This document shows positions 1 through 8,750 of a stretch of 44,701 nt of DNA, piece after piece. A program made the translations under genes and the position numbers. Source of the DNA: CAXBDP01 sp964598395 (GTDB taxonomy: Bacteria > Bacteroidota > Bacteroidia > Cytophagales > Cyclobacteriaceae); NCBI GenBank assembly GCA_964598395.1, contig CAZRBW010000020.1:1-44701 (forward strand), given 5' to 3'. Every line of letters starts with the position of its first letter. Position 1 is the first letter of the stretch. The notes under the pieces were generated by a model, which was not told the origin of the DNA, made no database searches, and saw only the letters and a program-made list of their open reading frames with translations.

Positions 1-4
1 CGAA

Positions 5-982
5 TTAAACAATTCCCTCCCGCAATAGGTCATGCAGGTGGATGAATCCGGCGATCTTACCTTGGCTTGTAACCACCAATTGGGTAATATTCTTTTCCTT
101 CATTCTATTTAATGCTCTTACCGCATATTCCTCTTCATCAATACTTTGAGGATTTTGAGTCATTATATCCTTGGCAATCAAATTCTCGATTGACAAGTGC
201 TTTTGCAGCATCCTTCTTAAATCTCCATCTGTAATGATACCCGTGAGGATGCCATTTTCACCTAGTACAGCTGTGGCGCCTAATCTTTTGGTACTTATTT
301 CAATAATTACTTCTCGTATCGAATCATTTTCTTTTACTATTGGCAATTGATCTTTTTGATAAATATCATTTACTCGCATATACAATTGCTTACCCAATGC
401 GCCACCAGGGTGGTATTTGGCGAAATCTTCTGAGGTAAATCCTCGCGACTCAAGCAGGCAAACAGCTAATGCATCGCCGAGTGCCAAATGCAAAGTAGTA
501 CTTGTGGTAGGAGCCAAATTGTTTGGGCAAGCCTCCTCCTTAATAGTAGCGTCCATTACATAATCGGCTTGCTTGGCTAAGTAAGATTCAATATTACTTA
601 CCAAAGCTATTAGTTTTGCTCCCCTTTGCTTTAGTAACGGAACCAAAACTTTAATTTCGGGTGTATTTCCACTCTTTGAGATACAAATTACAATGTCCTT
701 TTCTTGTATCATTCCCAAGTCGCCATGGATTGCGTCAGCAGCATGCATAAACAATGAAGGCGTACCGGTGGAGTTCAAAGTAGCCACAATTTTCTGTGCA
801 ATGATGGCACTTTTGCCTATTCCAGTAATTACCACGCGGCCTGAACTTGCCAAAATTTCTTCAACGATAGAAACAAGGCTACCGTTTATCCTCAAAGAAG
901 CCGCATTTATCGCCTCTGCTTCATTTTGTAAAACACTTTTAGCGGTTTCTATTATATTTTTTCTTAACTTCAAATAGTCCAA
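5..982 (-). CDS. kdsD: arabinose-5-phosphate isomerase, KpsF/GutQ family (KdsD)
   Basis: Interconverts D-ribulose-5-phosphate and D-arabinose-5-phosphate, the first step of Kdo synthesis for lipopolysaccharide; cytoplasmic. The 325-aa product has the family's usual length and order: an N-terminal SIS domain (about residues 40-175, with GIGKS and CISKSGNTPE sugar-phosphate loops) and two C-terminal CBS domains (about 205-320, with ITDGDLRRML). The start is a TTG; no in-frame ATG lies between it and the upstream in-frame TGA, and the next Met is inside the SIS domain. It is divergent from recQ across a 76-bp gap. The gene ends within 5 bases of the window edge but its TAA is present. Family call is firm; the exact start is less so. 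Confidence 0.93.
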   Translation of the reverse strand: MDYLKLRKNIIETAKSVLQNEAEAINAASLRINGSLVSIVEEILASSGRVVITGIGKSAIIAQKIVATLNSTGTPSLFMHAADAIHGDLGMIQEKDIVICISKSGNTPEIKVLVPLLKQRGAKLIALVSNIESYLAKQADYVMDATIKEEACPNNLAPTTSTTLHLALGDALAVCLLESRGFTSEDFAKYHPGGALGKQLYMRVNDIYQKDQLPIVKENDSIREVIIEISTKRLGATAVLGENGILTGIITDGDLRRMLQKHLSIENLIAKDIMTQNPQSIDEEEYAVRALNRMKEKNITQLVVTSQGKIAGFIHLHDLLREGIV

Positions 983-988
983 GGTATC

Positions 989-1010
989 TATATTTGTTTG
1001 CTCAAAGATA
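989..1010. promoter_or_regulatory. candidate crossing promoters between kdsD and recQ
   Basis: Two Bacteroidota-type -7 elements (TAnnTTTG) face each other: TATATTTG on the plus strand at 989-996 for recQ, and TATCTTTG on the minus strand at 1010-1003 for kdsD. The transcripts would start within a few bases of each other. Neither has a convincing TTG -33 element, so this is a motif-based inference only. Confidence 0.35.
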
Positions 1011-1058
1011 CAACAATACCGAAATTTGAAGTTTTAAATTGAAATAAGCAGAACGTTT

Positions 1059-3230
1059 GTGGAGGATATTAAAAAAACATTAAAAGATGTATTTGGCTAC
1101 GGAAAATTCCGTGGTACTCAAGAACTCATCATCAGAAATATACTTGGTGGTAAAAACACCTTTGTAATAATGCCAACTGGAGCTGGAAAGTCTATGTGCT
1201 ATCAGTTGCCTGCTATAGTAAGACCGGGTACTGCCGTTGTAATTTCACCACTGATTGCCTTGATGAAAAATCAGGTGGATCAGCTGAATGCCGTAGGTGT
1301 AAATGCCCAGTTTTATAACTCCACCCTTACAAAAGCAGAGATGAACCGGGTGCGGAAAGAGGTACTTGCTGAGCAATGTAAGCTATTATATGTAGCTCCT
1401 GAATCACTTACCAAAGATGAAACAGTTGAGTTTCTACGCAAAGCAAATGTGTCATTTGTAGCGATAGACGAGGCTCATTGTATTTCTGAATGGGGGCATG
1501 ATTTCCGTCCTGAATACCGTAGAATAAAAACAATTATTGGGCAGTTGGGCGATATGCCGATCATTGCACTTACTGCAACAGCTACGCCTAAGGTTCAGGT
1601 AGATATACAGCGAAATCTCCAGATGGAAGACGCTGATATTTTCAAATCTTCATTTAATAGGCACAACCTATACTATGAGGTAAGACCGAAAACCAATACC
1701 AAAAAACAGCTGATTCGATATGTAAAAACCCATCCAAATAAGGCTGGGATTGTCTATTGCCTCAGTAGGAAAAAAACGGAAGAAATCGCTCATTTACTAA
1801 GAGTAAATGGTGTGAAAGCGGCACCTTATCATGCTGGCTTGGATCCAGACATAAGAGTGAAAAATCAGGATGATTTTCTTAATGAAGAAGTGGATGTGAT
1901 TGTTGCGACCATTGCTTTCGGAATGGGAATCGACAAGCCTGATGTGCGATTTGTGATACATTACGATACACCAAAGTCATTGGAAGGCTACTATCAGGAA
2001 ACAGGTAGAGGAGGTCGCGATGGGCTGGAAGGAAATTGTGTGATGTTCTTCAGTCATAAGGACATCACTAAGCTGGACAAATTCAACAAGGATAAGCCAG
2101 TAACGGAAAGAGAGAATGCGAGAATTCTATTAAATGAAATGGAATCATACGCTACATCTACTGTCTGTCGTAGAAGACAATTACTCCATTACTTTGGTGA
2201 ATATTTGGGCAAGGATTGTGAATTTTGCGATAACTGCCTGAAGCCTAGAGAAAAGTATGAAGGTGAAGAATACTTGAAGCAAGTGATTCAGGTAGTGCAT
2301 GAAACAAAAGAAAGATTTGCCATCCCACATCTTGCAAAAGTACTTGCTGGCGAAACTGATGATTATATCAGCAGCTATGGGCACGATAAATTAAAGGTAT
2401 TCGGAGTAGGAAAAGAGTTTGATGTCATATTCTGGCAGTCATTTATTCGTCAATCGATGATTATTGGGTATTTGCAAAAAGACATTGACAATATAGAAAT
2501 AGTGAAGATCACTGATCGCGGGAGGGATTTTCTGGAGTCCAGCCATGCAGTAACTTACTATAGAGATCAAGATTTCTCGAACCTACCCGACGAAGAAGAG
2601 GAGGATACCAACAAAGAGCCAATGCAAACAAAGGCTCATGATGAGAAACTCTTTGAAATGCTAAAGGCACTTCGGAAAAGATTAGCCAAAGAAAAAAACC
2701 TACCGCCTTTCGTTTTATTCCAAGATCCATCTTTGGAAGAAATGGCCACTATTTATCCAACCACCAAAGATGATTTGGCACAAGTAAATGGAGTGGGTAT
2801 GGGTAAGGTTTCCAAGTTTGGCGCACCTTTTCTCGACTTGATTAAAAAGTATGTCGATGAAAATGACATCATCACCATCTCTGATGTGGTAGTGAAAAGC
2901 TCATCTAACAGATCTAAAAACAAAATTTTTATCATACAACAAATTGACCGTAAAGTAGATTTGGATGAAATTGCTGAATCAAAAGGTATGTCTATGGATG
3001 AGTTGATTCAAGAAATTGAACATATATGCTATTCTGGCACCAAACTCAATTTGGACTATTACATCAATGAAGTTTTGGATGAGGAAAGGCAAGAAGAAGT
3101 TTTCGATTACTTCCTCAGCGCAACTTCAGACAAAATAAGCGATGCACTAGCAGAGCTTGGAGATGAAGATTACACAGAAGAGGACTTGCGATTAATGCGC
3201 ATCAAGTTCCTTTCTGAATACGCTAACTAA
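1059..3230 (+). CDS. recQ: ATP-dependent DNA helicase RecQ
   Basis: 3'-5' helicase for recombination and fork repair. 723 aa with the full RecQ layout: Walker A GAGKS at 41-45, DEAH at 137-140 followed by CISEWGHDFRPEY, helicase C-terminal domain with QETGRGGRDG, four zinc-binding cysteines near 370-392, a winged-helix RQC region (about 400-510), and one HRDC domain (about 526-600). A roughly 100-residue acidic tail with a helix-turn-helix-like stretch follows HRDC, as in many Bacteroidota RecQ proteins. The start is GTG. purD begins 5 nt after the stop, so the two are probably cotranscribed. One GCGGGAGG octamer (2518-2525) encodes part of D-R-G-R-D. Confidence 0.96.
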   Translation: MEDIKKTLKDVFGYGKFRGTQELIIRNILGGKNTFVIMPTGAGKSMCYQLPAIVRPGTAVVISPLIALMKNQVDQLNAVGVNAQFYNSTLTKAEMNRVRKEVLAEQCKLLYVAPESLTKDETVEFLRKANVSFVAIDEAHCISEWGHDFRPEYRRIKTIIGQLGDMPIIALTATATPKVQVDIQRNLQMEDADIFKSSFNRHNLYYEVRPKTNTKKQLIRYVKTHPNKAGIVYCLSRKKTEEIAHLLRVNGVKAAPYHAGLDPDIRVKNQDDFLNEEVDVIVATIAFGMGIDKPDVRFVIHYDTPKSLEGYYQETGRGGRDGLEGNCVMFFSHKDITKLDKFNKDKPVTERENARILLNEMESYATSTVCRRRQLLHYFGEYLGKDCEFCDNCLKPREKYEGEEYLKQVIQVVHETKERFAIPHLAKVLAGETDDYISSYGHDKLKVFGVGKEFDVIFWQSFIRQSMIIGYLQKDIDNIEIVKITDRGRDFLESSHAVTYYRDQDFSNLPDEEEEDTNKEPMQTKAHDEKLFEMLKALRKRLAKEKNLPPFVLFQDPSLEEMATIYPTTKDDLAQVNGVGMGKVSKFGAPFLDLIKKYVDENDIITISDVVVKSSSNRSKNKIFIIQQIDRKVDLDEIAESKGMSMDELIQEIEHICYSGTKLNLDYYINEVLDEERQEEVFDYFLSATSDKISDALAELGDEDYTEEDLRLMRIKFLSEYAN

Positions 3231-3235
3231 CTATC

Positions 3236-4516
3236 ATGAACATTTTAATATTAGGCTCTGGCGGAAGGGAGCACACGCTTGCTTGGAAAATGAGCCAAAG
3301 CCCACTTTGTAAAAATCTATTTATCGCACCTGGGAATGCTGGCACCAAAGCAGTTGGTGAAAATATTGATCTACAGGCTACTGATTTTGATGGTGTTGCA
3401 AATTTCTGCAAAAGCAATCTAATTGATTTACTTGTAGTAGGTCCCGAGGAGCCATTGGTGAAAGGAATTCGAGAGTTTTTAGAAGCAATTCCATCGCTAA
3501 GTACGCTCAAAATAATAGGCCCAGGCAAAGAAGGAGCAACACTAGAAGGAAGTAAAGATTTCTCCAAAGACTTTATGCAAAGGCATGGAGTGCCTACTGC
3601 TTCTTCACAAACTTTCGATGCTTCTCAAATTGATGAAGCATTGGTCTATCTGCAAAATCACTCTTTGCCAATTGTGCTTAAAGCCGACGGACTTGCTGCT
3701 GGCAAAGGCGTAGTAATTAGCGAAACTCATGAAGATGCAATCGCAACTATCAAATCCATGCTGCTAGATAAGCAATTTGGCGAAGCTAGTGCAAAAGTAG
3801 TGGTAGAGCAGTTTTTGAAAGGAATTGAGCTTTCTGTTTTTGTGCTTACCGATGGCAAAGATTATGTGATACTACCTGAAGCAAAAGACTATAAAAGAAT
3901 AGGCGAAGGGGATGCTGGTCTAAATACTGGTGGCATGGGTTCTATTTCACCTGTCCCATTTGCCGACGCAGCATTTATGCGAAAAGTGGATGAAAAAGTG
4001 ATAAAACCAACCATCGCTGGCTTGCAAAAAGATAATATCCCATACAAAGGCTTCATCTTTATTGGCTTAATGAATATGAATGGCGAGCCTTGGGTAATCG
4101 AATATAATGTACGAATGGGCGATCCTGAAACGCAATCGGTAATAGCTCGAATCGATAATGATTTGGTGGATCTACTGCTCGCCTGTGCGGAAGGTAGGTT
4201 GGCCAATTACCAGATGAATGTATCTGAAAAAACTGCAGCTACGGTTGTATTGGTTTCGGAAGGCTATCCAGGTAGTTATCCTAAAGGCCGAAAAATATCT
4301 GGTTTGGATGAAGCACACCAAGCATTGATTTTTCATGCAGGCACCAAAGAATCTGATACCGATGTGCTAACAAGCGGTGGCAGAGTATTAGGAATCACTG
4401 GATTGGGAAATGATGTCAATGAAGCTTTAGAAATTGCTTACGGTAGCATAAATAGAATTAACTATCAAGGGATGAATTACCGAAAAGACATTGGAAAAGA
4501 TTTGCTAAAAGCTTGA
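3236..4516 (+). CDS. purD: phosphoribosylamine--glycine ligase (PurD)
   Basis: Second step of purine synthesis: 5-phosphoribosylamine + glycine + ATP gives GAR. 426 aa, normal length. The N-terminal Rossmann-like domain opens NILILGSGGREHTLAWK; the ATP-grasp core carries LKADGLAAGKGVVI, then LPEAKDYKRIGEGDAGLNTGGMGSISP (read in pieces) and the metal-binding EYNVRMGDPETQ; the C-terminal part contains TSGGRVLGITGLG. Starts at ATG 5 nt after recQ. A 62-bp gap separates it from the next gene on the same strand. Confidence 0.97.
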   Translation: MNILILGSGGREHTLAWKMSQSPLCKNLFIAPGNAGTKAVGENIDLQATDFDGVANFCKSNLIDLLVVGPEEPLVKGIREFLEAIPSLSTLKIIGPGKEGATLEGSKDFSKDFMQRHGVPTASSQTFDASQIDEALVYLQNHSLPIVLKADGLAAGKGVVISETHEDAIATIKSMLLDKQFGEASAKVVVEQFLKGIELSVFVLTDGKDYVILPEAKDYKRIGEGDAGLNTGGMGSISPVPFADAAFMRKVDEKVIKPTIAGLQKDNIPYKGFIFIGLMNMNGEPWVIEYNVRMGDPETQSVIARIDNDLVDLLLACAEGRLANYQMNVSEKTAATVVLVSEGYPGSYPKGRKISGLDEAHQALIFHAGTKESDTDVLTSGGRVLGITGLGNDVNEALEIAYGSINRINYQGMNYRKDIGKDLLKA

Positions 4517-4578
4517 TCTATCAAACACGAAATGTTTAGAAAATTGACTAATTTGGTCGATTGAATTAAGAAAAAATT

Positions 4579-5892
4579 ATGAGTGGATGTACTAGTTGCG
4601 GAACCAGTAAGACAAGTGAAGGAGAAGTTTCAGGCTGCAAAAGCAATGGAACTTGTGGCACAAGTGGTTGCAACAAAATGAATGTTTTTGATTGGCTATC
4701 GGGCATGGATATTCCCATGGTGGATAGATACGATATAGTTGAAGTACGATTTAAAGGTGGCAAAAAGGATTATTTCCGCAACAGCAACAGAATTGAGCTC
4801 ACTACGGGCGATGCCATAGTTGTAGAAATGCCTTCTGGTGTGCATTTGGGCCATGTTTCGCTTATGGGCGAGTTGGTAAGATTACAAATGCAGAAGAAAA
4901 AACTTCGAGATAATGATGAAATTCTCAAAGTCCTCAGAATCGCTCACCAAAAAGATATTGAAAAAGCACAGGAAGCCAAAAATCGTGAAGCCAACACGTT
5001 GTATAGAAGTCGCGAGCTAATCCAAGAGCTTAAATTGAATATGAAGCTGTCTGATATCGAATATCAGTCGGATTTGAGTAAGGCCACTTTTTATTACTCT
5101 GCAGAAGATCGAGTAGATTTTCGTGAGCTGATAAAAACACTGGCAGGAGAGTTTAAAATACGCGTAGAAATGCGCCAAATAAGCTTAAGGCAAGAAGCAG
5201 GAAGATTAGGTGGAATTGGATCTTGCGGTAGAGAACTATGCTGCTCTACTTGGCTGAGCGATTTCAAAAGCGTGGGAACAAGTGCCGCTCGTTACCAAAA
5301 TTTGAGCCTTAATCCTTCCAAGCTAAGTGGACAATGCGGGAGGTTGAAATGTTGTCTCAATTACGAATTGGATACATATATGGATGCCCTCAAAGATATC
5401 CCAAATGTTGAATCAAGCATTAAAACTGCTAAAGGGGAAGCCCGTCTTCAAAAAACTGATATTTTTCGCAAAATAATGTGGTTTGGCTTTGCTGGTGATA
5501 ATAATTGGTATCCTGTAGATACTTCACGTGTGGCAGAAATCATAGAACTGAATAAAGCTGGTAAAACTCCTGACACTTTGTTTGAAGATAAACTGCACAT
5601 CAACCTGCAAGAAGGAAATAAAATCAATGACGGTTTGGATGAACTTGATAAGAAATATCAAGGATCTGCGAAAAAGAAAAAGAAGAAGAAAAAGAAAAGA
5701 CCTGCCGGAATAAGTGGTCAAGGTCAAGTGGGTGGGCAAGTTCCAGCAAATACTGGAAATCCAAAACCGAACCCTCCACAAAATACGGCTCCAAATACAG
5801 AGGGGGCTTCACAACCATCTGCAAACAAATCGAGAAGGCCGAAAAGTAAGTACAGAGGACCAAGAAAAAACAATAGCTCAAGTAATGAATAA
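4579..5892 (+). CDS. PSP1-domain protein, RicT/YaaT-like
   Basis: 437 aa. The PSP1 core (about residues 50-290) is clear, including the conserved cysteine cluster SCGRELCCSTW (about 215-225) and CGRLKCCLNYE (about 253-263); in Bacillus RicT such cysteines take part in iron-sulfur binding within the Ric complex that affects RNA processing and development. That role is family knowledge, not shown here. The first 33 residues form a cysteine/glycine/serine-rich head (seven Cys). The C-terminus is low complexity: a lysine run near residue 360, then a Pro/Asn/Gln-rich tail. The stop overlaps the gldH start by 8 nt, the gene order usual for Bacteroidota. One octamer copy lies at 5336-5343. Confidence 0.9.
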   Translation: MSGCTSCGTSKTSEGEVSGCKSNGTCGTSGCNKMNVFDWLSGMDIPMVDRYDIVEVRFKGGKKDYFRNSNRIELTTGDAIVVEMPSGVHLGHVSLMGELVRLQMQKKKLRDNDEILKVLRIAHQKDIEKAQEAKNREANTLYRSRELIQELKLNMKLSDIEYQSDLSKATFYYSAEDRVDFRELIKTLAGEFKIRVEMRQISLRQEAGRLGGIGSCGRELCCSTWLSDFKSVGTSAARYQNLSLNPSKLSGQCGRLKCCLNYELDTYMDALKDIPNVESSIKTAKGEARLQKTDIFRKIMWFGFAGDNNWYPVDTSRVAEIIELNKAGKTPDTLFEDKLHINLQEGNKINDGLDELDKKYQGSAKKKKKKKKKRPAGISGQGQVGGQVPANTGNPKPNPPQNTAPNTEGASQPSANKSRRPKSKYRGPRKNNSSSNE

Positions 5893-6364
5893 GGGAATTT
5901 ACCTGATATTAGCCCTTTGCTTATTTACTCTTTTCTCTTGCGATGCAAACAGACATTTCGAGGAAAATCATGACTTTAAAGAGCTGAACTGGTCTGAAGA
6001 AGAGCCAGTTCAATTCGAAGTCGAAATTGATGACAATCGCCTTAAATACAATCTCAAAGCAAATATTAGAACTGGACTCGATTACCCATACCAAAATATT
6101 TACCTACAGTGGCAGATTGCCGATAGTCTAGGAAATACCATTGATAATGGTTTGCAGAATATTGACCTATTCGATGCGAAAACGGGTAAGCCTTTGAATA
6201 AAGGAATCGGCAGCATCAACACTAATCAAAAGACTTTTGCAGAAGAATTTCAATTCCCTTTTACTGGCAAATTCTCCATGCAATTTGAGCAATTTATGAG
6301 AGTACCAGCCCTGACTGATGTATATAGCGTCGGATTGAGAGTAGAGAAATCTGAATCTGAATAA
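5885..6364 (+). CDS. gldH: gliding motility lipoprotein GldH
   Basis: 159-aa lipoprotein. The signal peptide MNKGIYLILALCLFTLFSC ends in an LFSC lipobox, so the mature protein starts at the Cys and is membrane anchored on the periplasmic side. The body matches GldH in length and pattern (N-terminal acidic NWSEEEPVQFEVEI, then NIYLQWQIADSLG and a PFTGKFSMQFEQFMR C-terminal beta region). In Flavobacterium GldH is required for gliding; many non-gliding members keep it. I chose ATG 5885, which overlaps the ricT-like stop (TAA 5890-5892); a longer frame from 5714 would only add the alternate-frame reading of the previous gene. Translational coupling is likely. Confidence 0.88.
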   Translation: MNKGIYLILALCLFTLFSCDANRHFEENHDFKELNWSEEEPVQFEVEIDDNRLKYNLKANIRTGLDYPYQNIYLQWQIADSLGNTIDNGLQNIDLFDAKTGKPLNKGIGSINTNQKTFAEEFQFPFTGKFSMQFEQFMRVPALTDVYSVGLRVEKSESE

Positions 6365-6437
6365 GCATAAATCCCTCCCGCTTTTTACAATTTACGGATT
6401 CTTAACATAGATCAATTTTTAAGAAATCTGACACTCA

Positions 6438-6445
6438 TAGTTTTG
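6438..6445 (+). promoter_or_regulatory. candidate promoter, -7 element TAGTTTTG
   Basis: Matches TAnnTTTG 24 bp upstream of the start at 6469, with a T-run (TTTTT at 6416-6420) at the expected -33 distance instead of a clean TTG. Motif-based inference. Confidence 0.4.
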
Positions 6446-6468
6446 CAACAATCTTTACTTGTTCTACT

Positions 6469-7734
6469 ATGAGAAAAATTCTTAGCCTCCGTATTCGATT
6501 AATTTTACTCCTCATCATTCTCAGCATCAATGTACATAGCCAATCCCTGCTGGTGCCGAAAGATGAACGCACTAAATTCAAATTTGCCCAAACATATTTC
6601 GGTTTAGGTGCTCAGTATTTACCTAGTGCCTCTTTACATTTCCCAGATGGCAGAGAAGCATTTATAAGCGATCGACTACAACCAAGGGTACTTATTGGCG
6701 GAACACATTTTTGGGGGATTGTAGATTTTTATATTTCATTCCCTGCATCAAATACCATCGAATTAAGTGAAAATAAGCTCGTAAAGGATGCGGAGTTCAC
6801 TACCGGCGTGATGACTGGCATGAAAGTATATCCATTTGCCATGCGTAACACTCAACTCGATCCTTTTGTGGGTGTCAATTGGTCTTTTTATAACGTATCC
6901 GCTATATTCCCAGAGGGTGAAGGCGCTGATATAAGCAAGCATAGAATGGGCTTGGAAGCAGGACTCAGCTACACCACAAAAAATTGGCATATTTTGGAGC
7001 TATTCGGCATGTACACGCCAAAACCAAGCGCAAAATATTATACTTCCAGATCAGAAATTGGCTCTTACGATTGGTCTGGCATTTCTGCTGGCTTTCGATA
7101 TAAAAGGCTGATCGATTTTTCGGATAAACGCTCTTATGAAAGCAAAAATCCAGATTTGGGAAAAGCTAAATTTCTCAATGCCTGGGAAATAGGCATTGGA
7201 GCCTCCACAACTCAAGCAATCAAAAAGTCTGAATTCTTAGCAAGTGAAACACCATTTTTGAATAATCCTGCAAGTTGGCAAATATTTCCTGAGCTGTCTC
7301 TGGGCTACTATTTCTTCGAGCCAGATATTGACATCCGATTGAGCTACAGGCCAATGCGTAGTAATCAAAATGCATTTGGCGTAAATCATACAGTAAACCG
7401 AAATTCACTTGCTTTAGAGGCATTCAAGTTTATTGGAGATTATCATGGCTTTGCACCATTTGTTGGAATAAGCTTAGCTGGCGAGCAATATAGATTCAAA
7501 CAAACAGGAGATAAAATTGCGGAAATCAATACTAGGGACAGAGGCCTCACTACTGGAGTTGTGTTTGGTTGGGATATAAGATTTACTCGCTACGACGAGT
7601 GGCTATTGCGGACTAATCTGAGATATTACCCAAATGCCTCCATGGATGTAGAAGGCAAAGGCTTTTCCATGCAGCAATTGGAGTTCAATTTTATTCAATT
7701 AATTCTCTTTCCAGAACGATTATTTGAAAAGTAA
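6469..7734 (+). CDS. secreted outer-membrane beta-barrel protein, unknown function
   Basis: 421 aa with a Sec signal peptide (RIRLILLLIILSINVHSQ, cleavage near residue 25). The rest alternates short amphipathic beta strands with turns, rich in aromatic-ending strands (FAQTYFGLGAQYLP, PFVGVNWSFYN, GISAGFRYKRL, LSLGYYFFEPDIDIRLSYRP, LRTNLRYYPN) and ends in a strand-like LEFNFIQLILFPERLF. This fits a 12-16-strand outer-membrane barrel. I do not recognise a named family or substrate. Same strand as gldH but separated by 104 bp containing its own candidate promoter. Confidence 0.75.
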   Translation: MRKILSLRIRLILLLIILSINVHSQSLLVPKDERTKFKFAQTYFGLGAQYLPSASLHFPDGREAFISDRLQPRVLIGGTHFWGIVDFYISFPASNTIELSENKLVKDAEFTTGVMTGMKVYPFAMRNTQLDPFVGVNWSFYNVSAIFPEGEGADISKHRMGLEAGLSYTTKNWHILELFGMYTPKPSAKYYTSRSEIGSYDWSGISAGFRYKRLIDFSDKRSYESKNPDLGKAKFLNAWEIGIGASTTQAIKKSEFLASETPFLNNPASWQIFPELSLGYYFFEPDIDIRLSYRPMRSNQNAFGVNHTVNRNSLALEAFKFIGDYHGFAPFVGISLAGEQYRFKQTGDKIAEINTRDRGLTTGVVFGWDIRFTRYDEWLLRTNLRYYPNASMDVEGKGFSMQQLEFNFIQLILFPERLFEK

Positions 7735-7746
7735 AAAACTAACAAA

Positions 7747-7938
7747 ATGTGTAAACTTAATGGCGAAAAGCAGACTAACATTCACTTCAAATTCTTTATT
7801 TTCCTGATAATTAGCTTTATTAGTATCAATATTTTCATCTTCTGGCTTAGCCCTTCTTTGAGGATAAAAGAAATTGATTCTAGAAGTTTTCTGCCTGTTT
7901 TAGGTCCTGTAACACATTTTACCAATTTTATTGACTAA
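7747..7938 (+). CDS. small single-pass membrane peptide, hypothetical
   Basis: 63 aa: a short polar head, one strongly hydrophobic segment (about residues 16-35, FFIFLIISFISINIFIFWL), then a basic/polar tail. It begins 12 nt after the barrel gene and ends 2 nt before the DUF3667 gene, so it is positioned as a genuine operon member. No recognised family. The membrane-type codon bias could also let a chance ORF look like this, so confidence is moderate. Confidence 0.45.
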   Translation: MCKLNGEKQTNIHFKFFIFLIISFISINIFIFWLSPSLRIKEIDSRSFLPVLGPVTHFTNFID

Positions 7939-7940
7939 AA

Positions 7941-8735
7941 ATGAACTGTATTAATTGTGATCAAAATTTAGATAAGACCGATAATTTTTGCTCCGTTTGT
8001 GGGGGGAAAGTACTTACCCAAAGGCTTACCCTAAATCTGGTAATCAAGGAAATGTTCGAGAAGTTTTTCAGTTGGGATAATAAATTTTTTCTCACCTATA
8101 TTTCGCTATTTACCAGACCTGAGGACGTAATCAATGGCTTTATAAAAGGCATGAGGGTAAAATACCTCAATGCTTTCACCTATTTTTTTATCGCACTTAC
8201 CATTTCGGGGATCCAAATTTTACTTTTACAAAAAGGCTATTTAGGTGAAATAGACTATAGATTTGAAGATATTCCACAGGAAGGCATGCCATTTTCACTT
8301 GACTCCTTGATGAGCACCATTTATGATTATTATTCCTTTGTGGCCTTTTTGCTAATACCCTTAGTTGCGCTTATTTCCAAAATAGTTTTCTGGAAATTTA
8401 AGAACTACAATTACATCGAACATTTAGTAATTTACTTCTATACTAATTCACAAACTTCAATTTTAGGAGCTGTATTTGGCATTACTATTCTTTCATTCAC
8501 CAACGATTTCTTTATGGTGAGCTACTTTCTTTATCCAATGATGATTGGCTACCATATTTATGCTTTGAGGCGAGTTTTCAATCTAACCTACAAGCAAATT
8601 TTTATAAAAACTTTAGTTTTCATTGGAATCGCCATACTAATGTATATCGTACTAGTAATCATTTTCGCCATTATTTATATTATAATCATGAACCAAAATG
8701 GAGAACTTCAAAAGTTGCAAGAAATGAATCAATAG
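7941..8735 (+). CDS. DUF3667-family zinc-ribbon membrane protein
   Basis: 264 aa. An N-terminal zinc ribbon (CINCDQNLDKTDNFCSVCGG, CxxC...CxxC, residues 3-22) is followed by a cytoplasmic amphipathic segment and about five hydrophobic helices (YFFIALTISGIQILLL; FVAFLLIPLVALISKIVF; TSILGAVFGITILSF; VSYFLYPMMIGYHIYAL; IGIAILMYIVLVIIFAIIYIII). The motif RPEDVINGFIKGMRVKYLNAF in the region after the ribbon is the conserved DUF3667 signature. Function of the family is not established; it is widespread in Bacteroidota. Convergent with the SDR gene 15 bp downstream. Confidence 0.82.
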   Translation: MNCINCDQNLDKTDNFCSVCGGKVLTQRLTLNLVIKEMFEKFFSWDNKFFLTYISLFTRPEDVINGFIKGMRVKYLNAFTYFFIALTISGIQILLLQKGYLGEIDYRFEDIPQEGMPFSLDSLMSTIYDYYSFVAFLLIPLVALISKIVFWKFKNYNYIEHLVIYFYTNSQTSILGAVFGITILSFTNDFFMVSYFLYPMMIGYHIYALRRVFNLTYKQIFIKTLVFIGIAILMYIVLVIIFAIIYIIIMNQNGELQKLQEMNQ

Positions 8736-8750
8736 TGGTAACAAATTATT

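Noticed and set aside
5714..5884. Longer GldH start
   Set aside because: It is an out-of-frame reading of the ricT-like C-terminus and would bury the lipoprotein signal.
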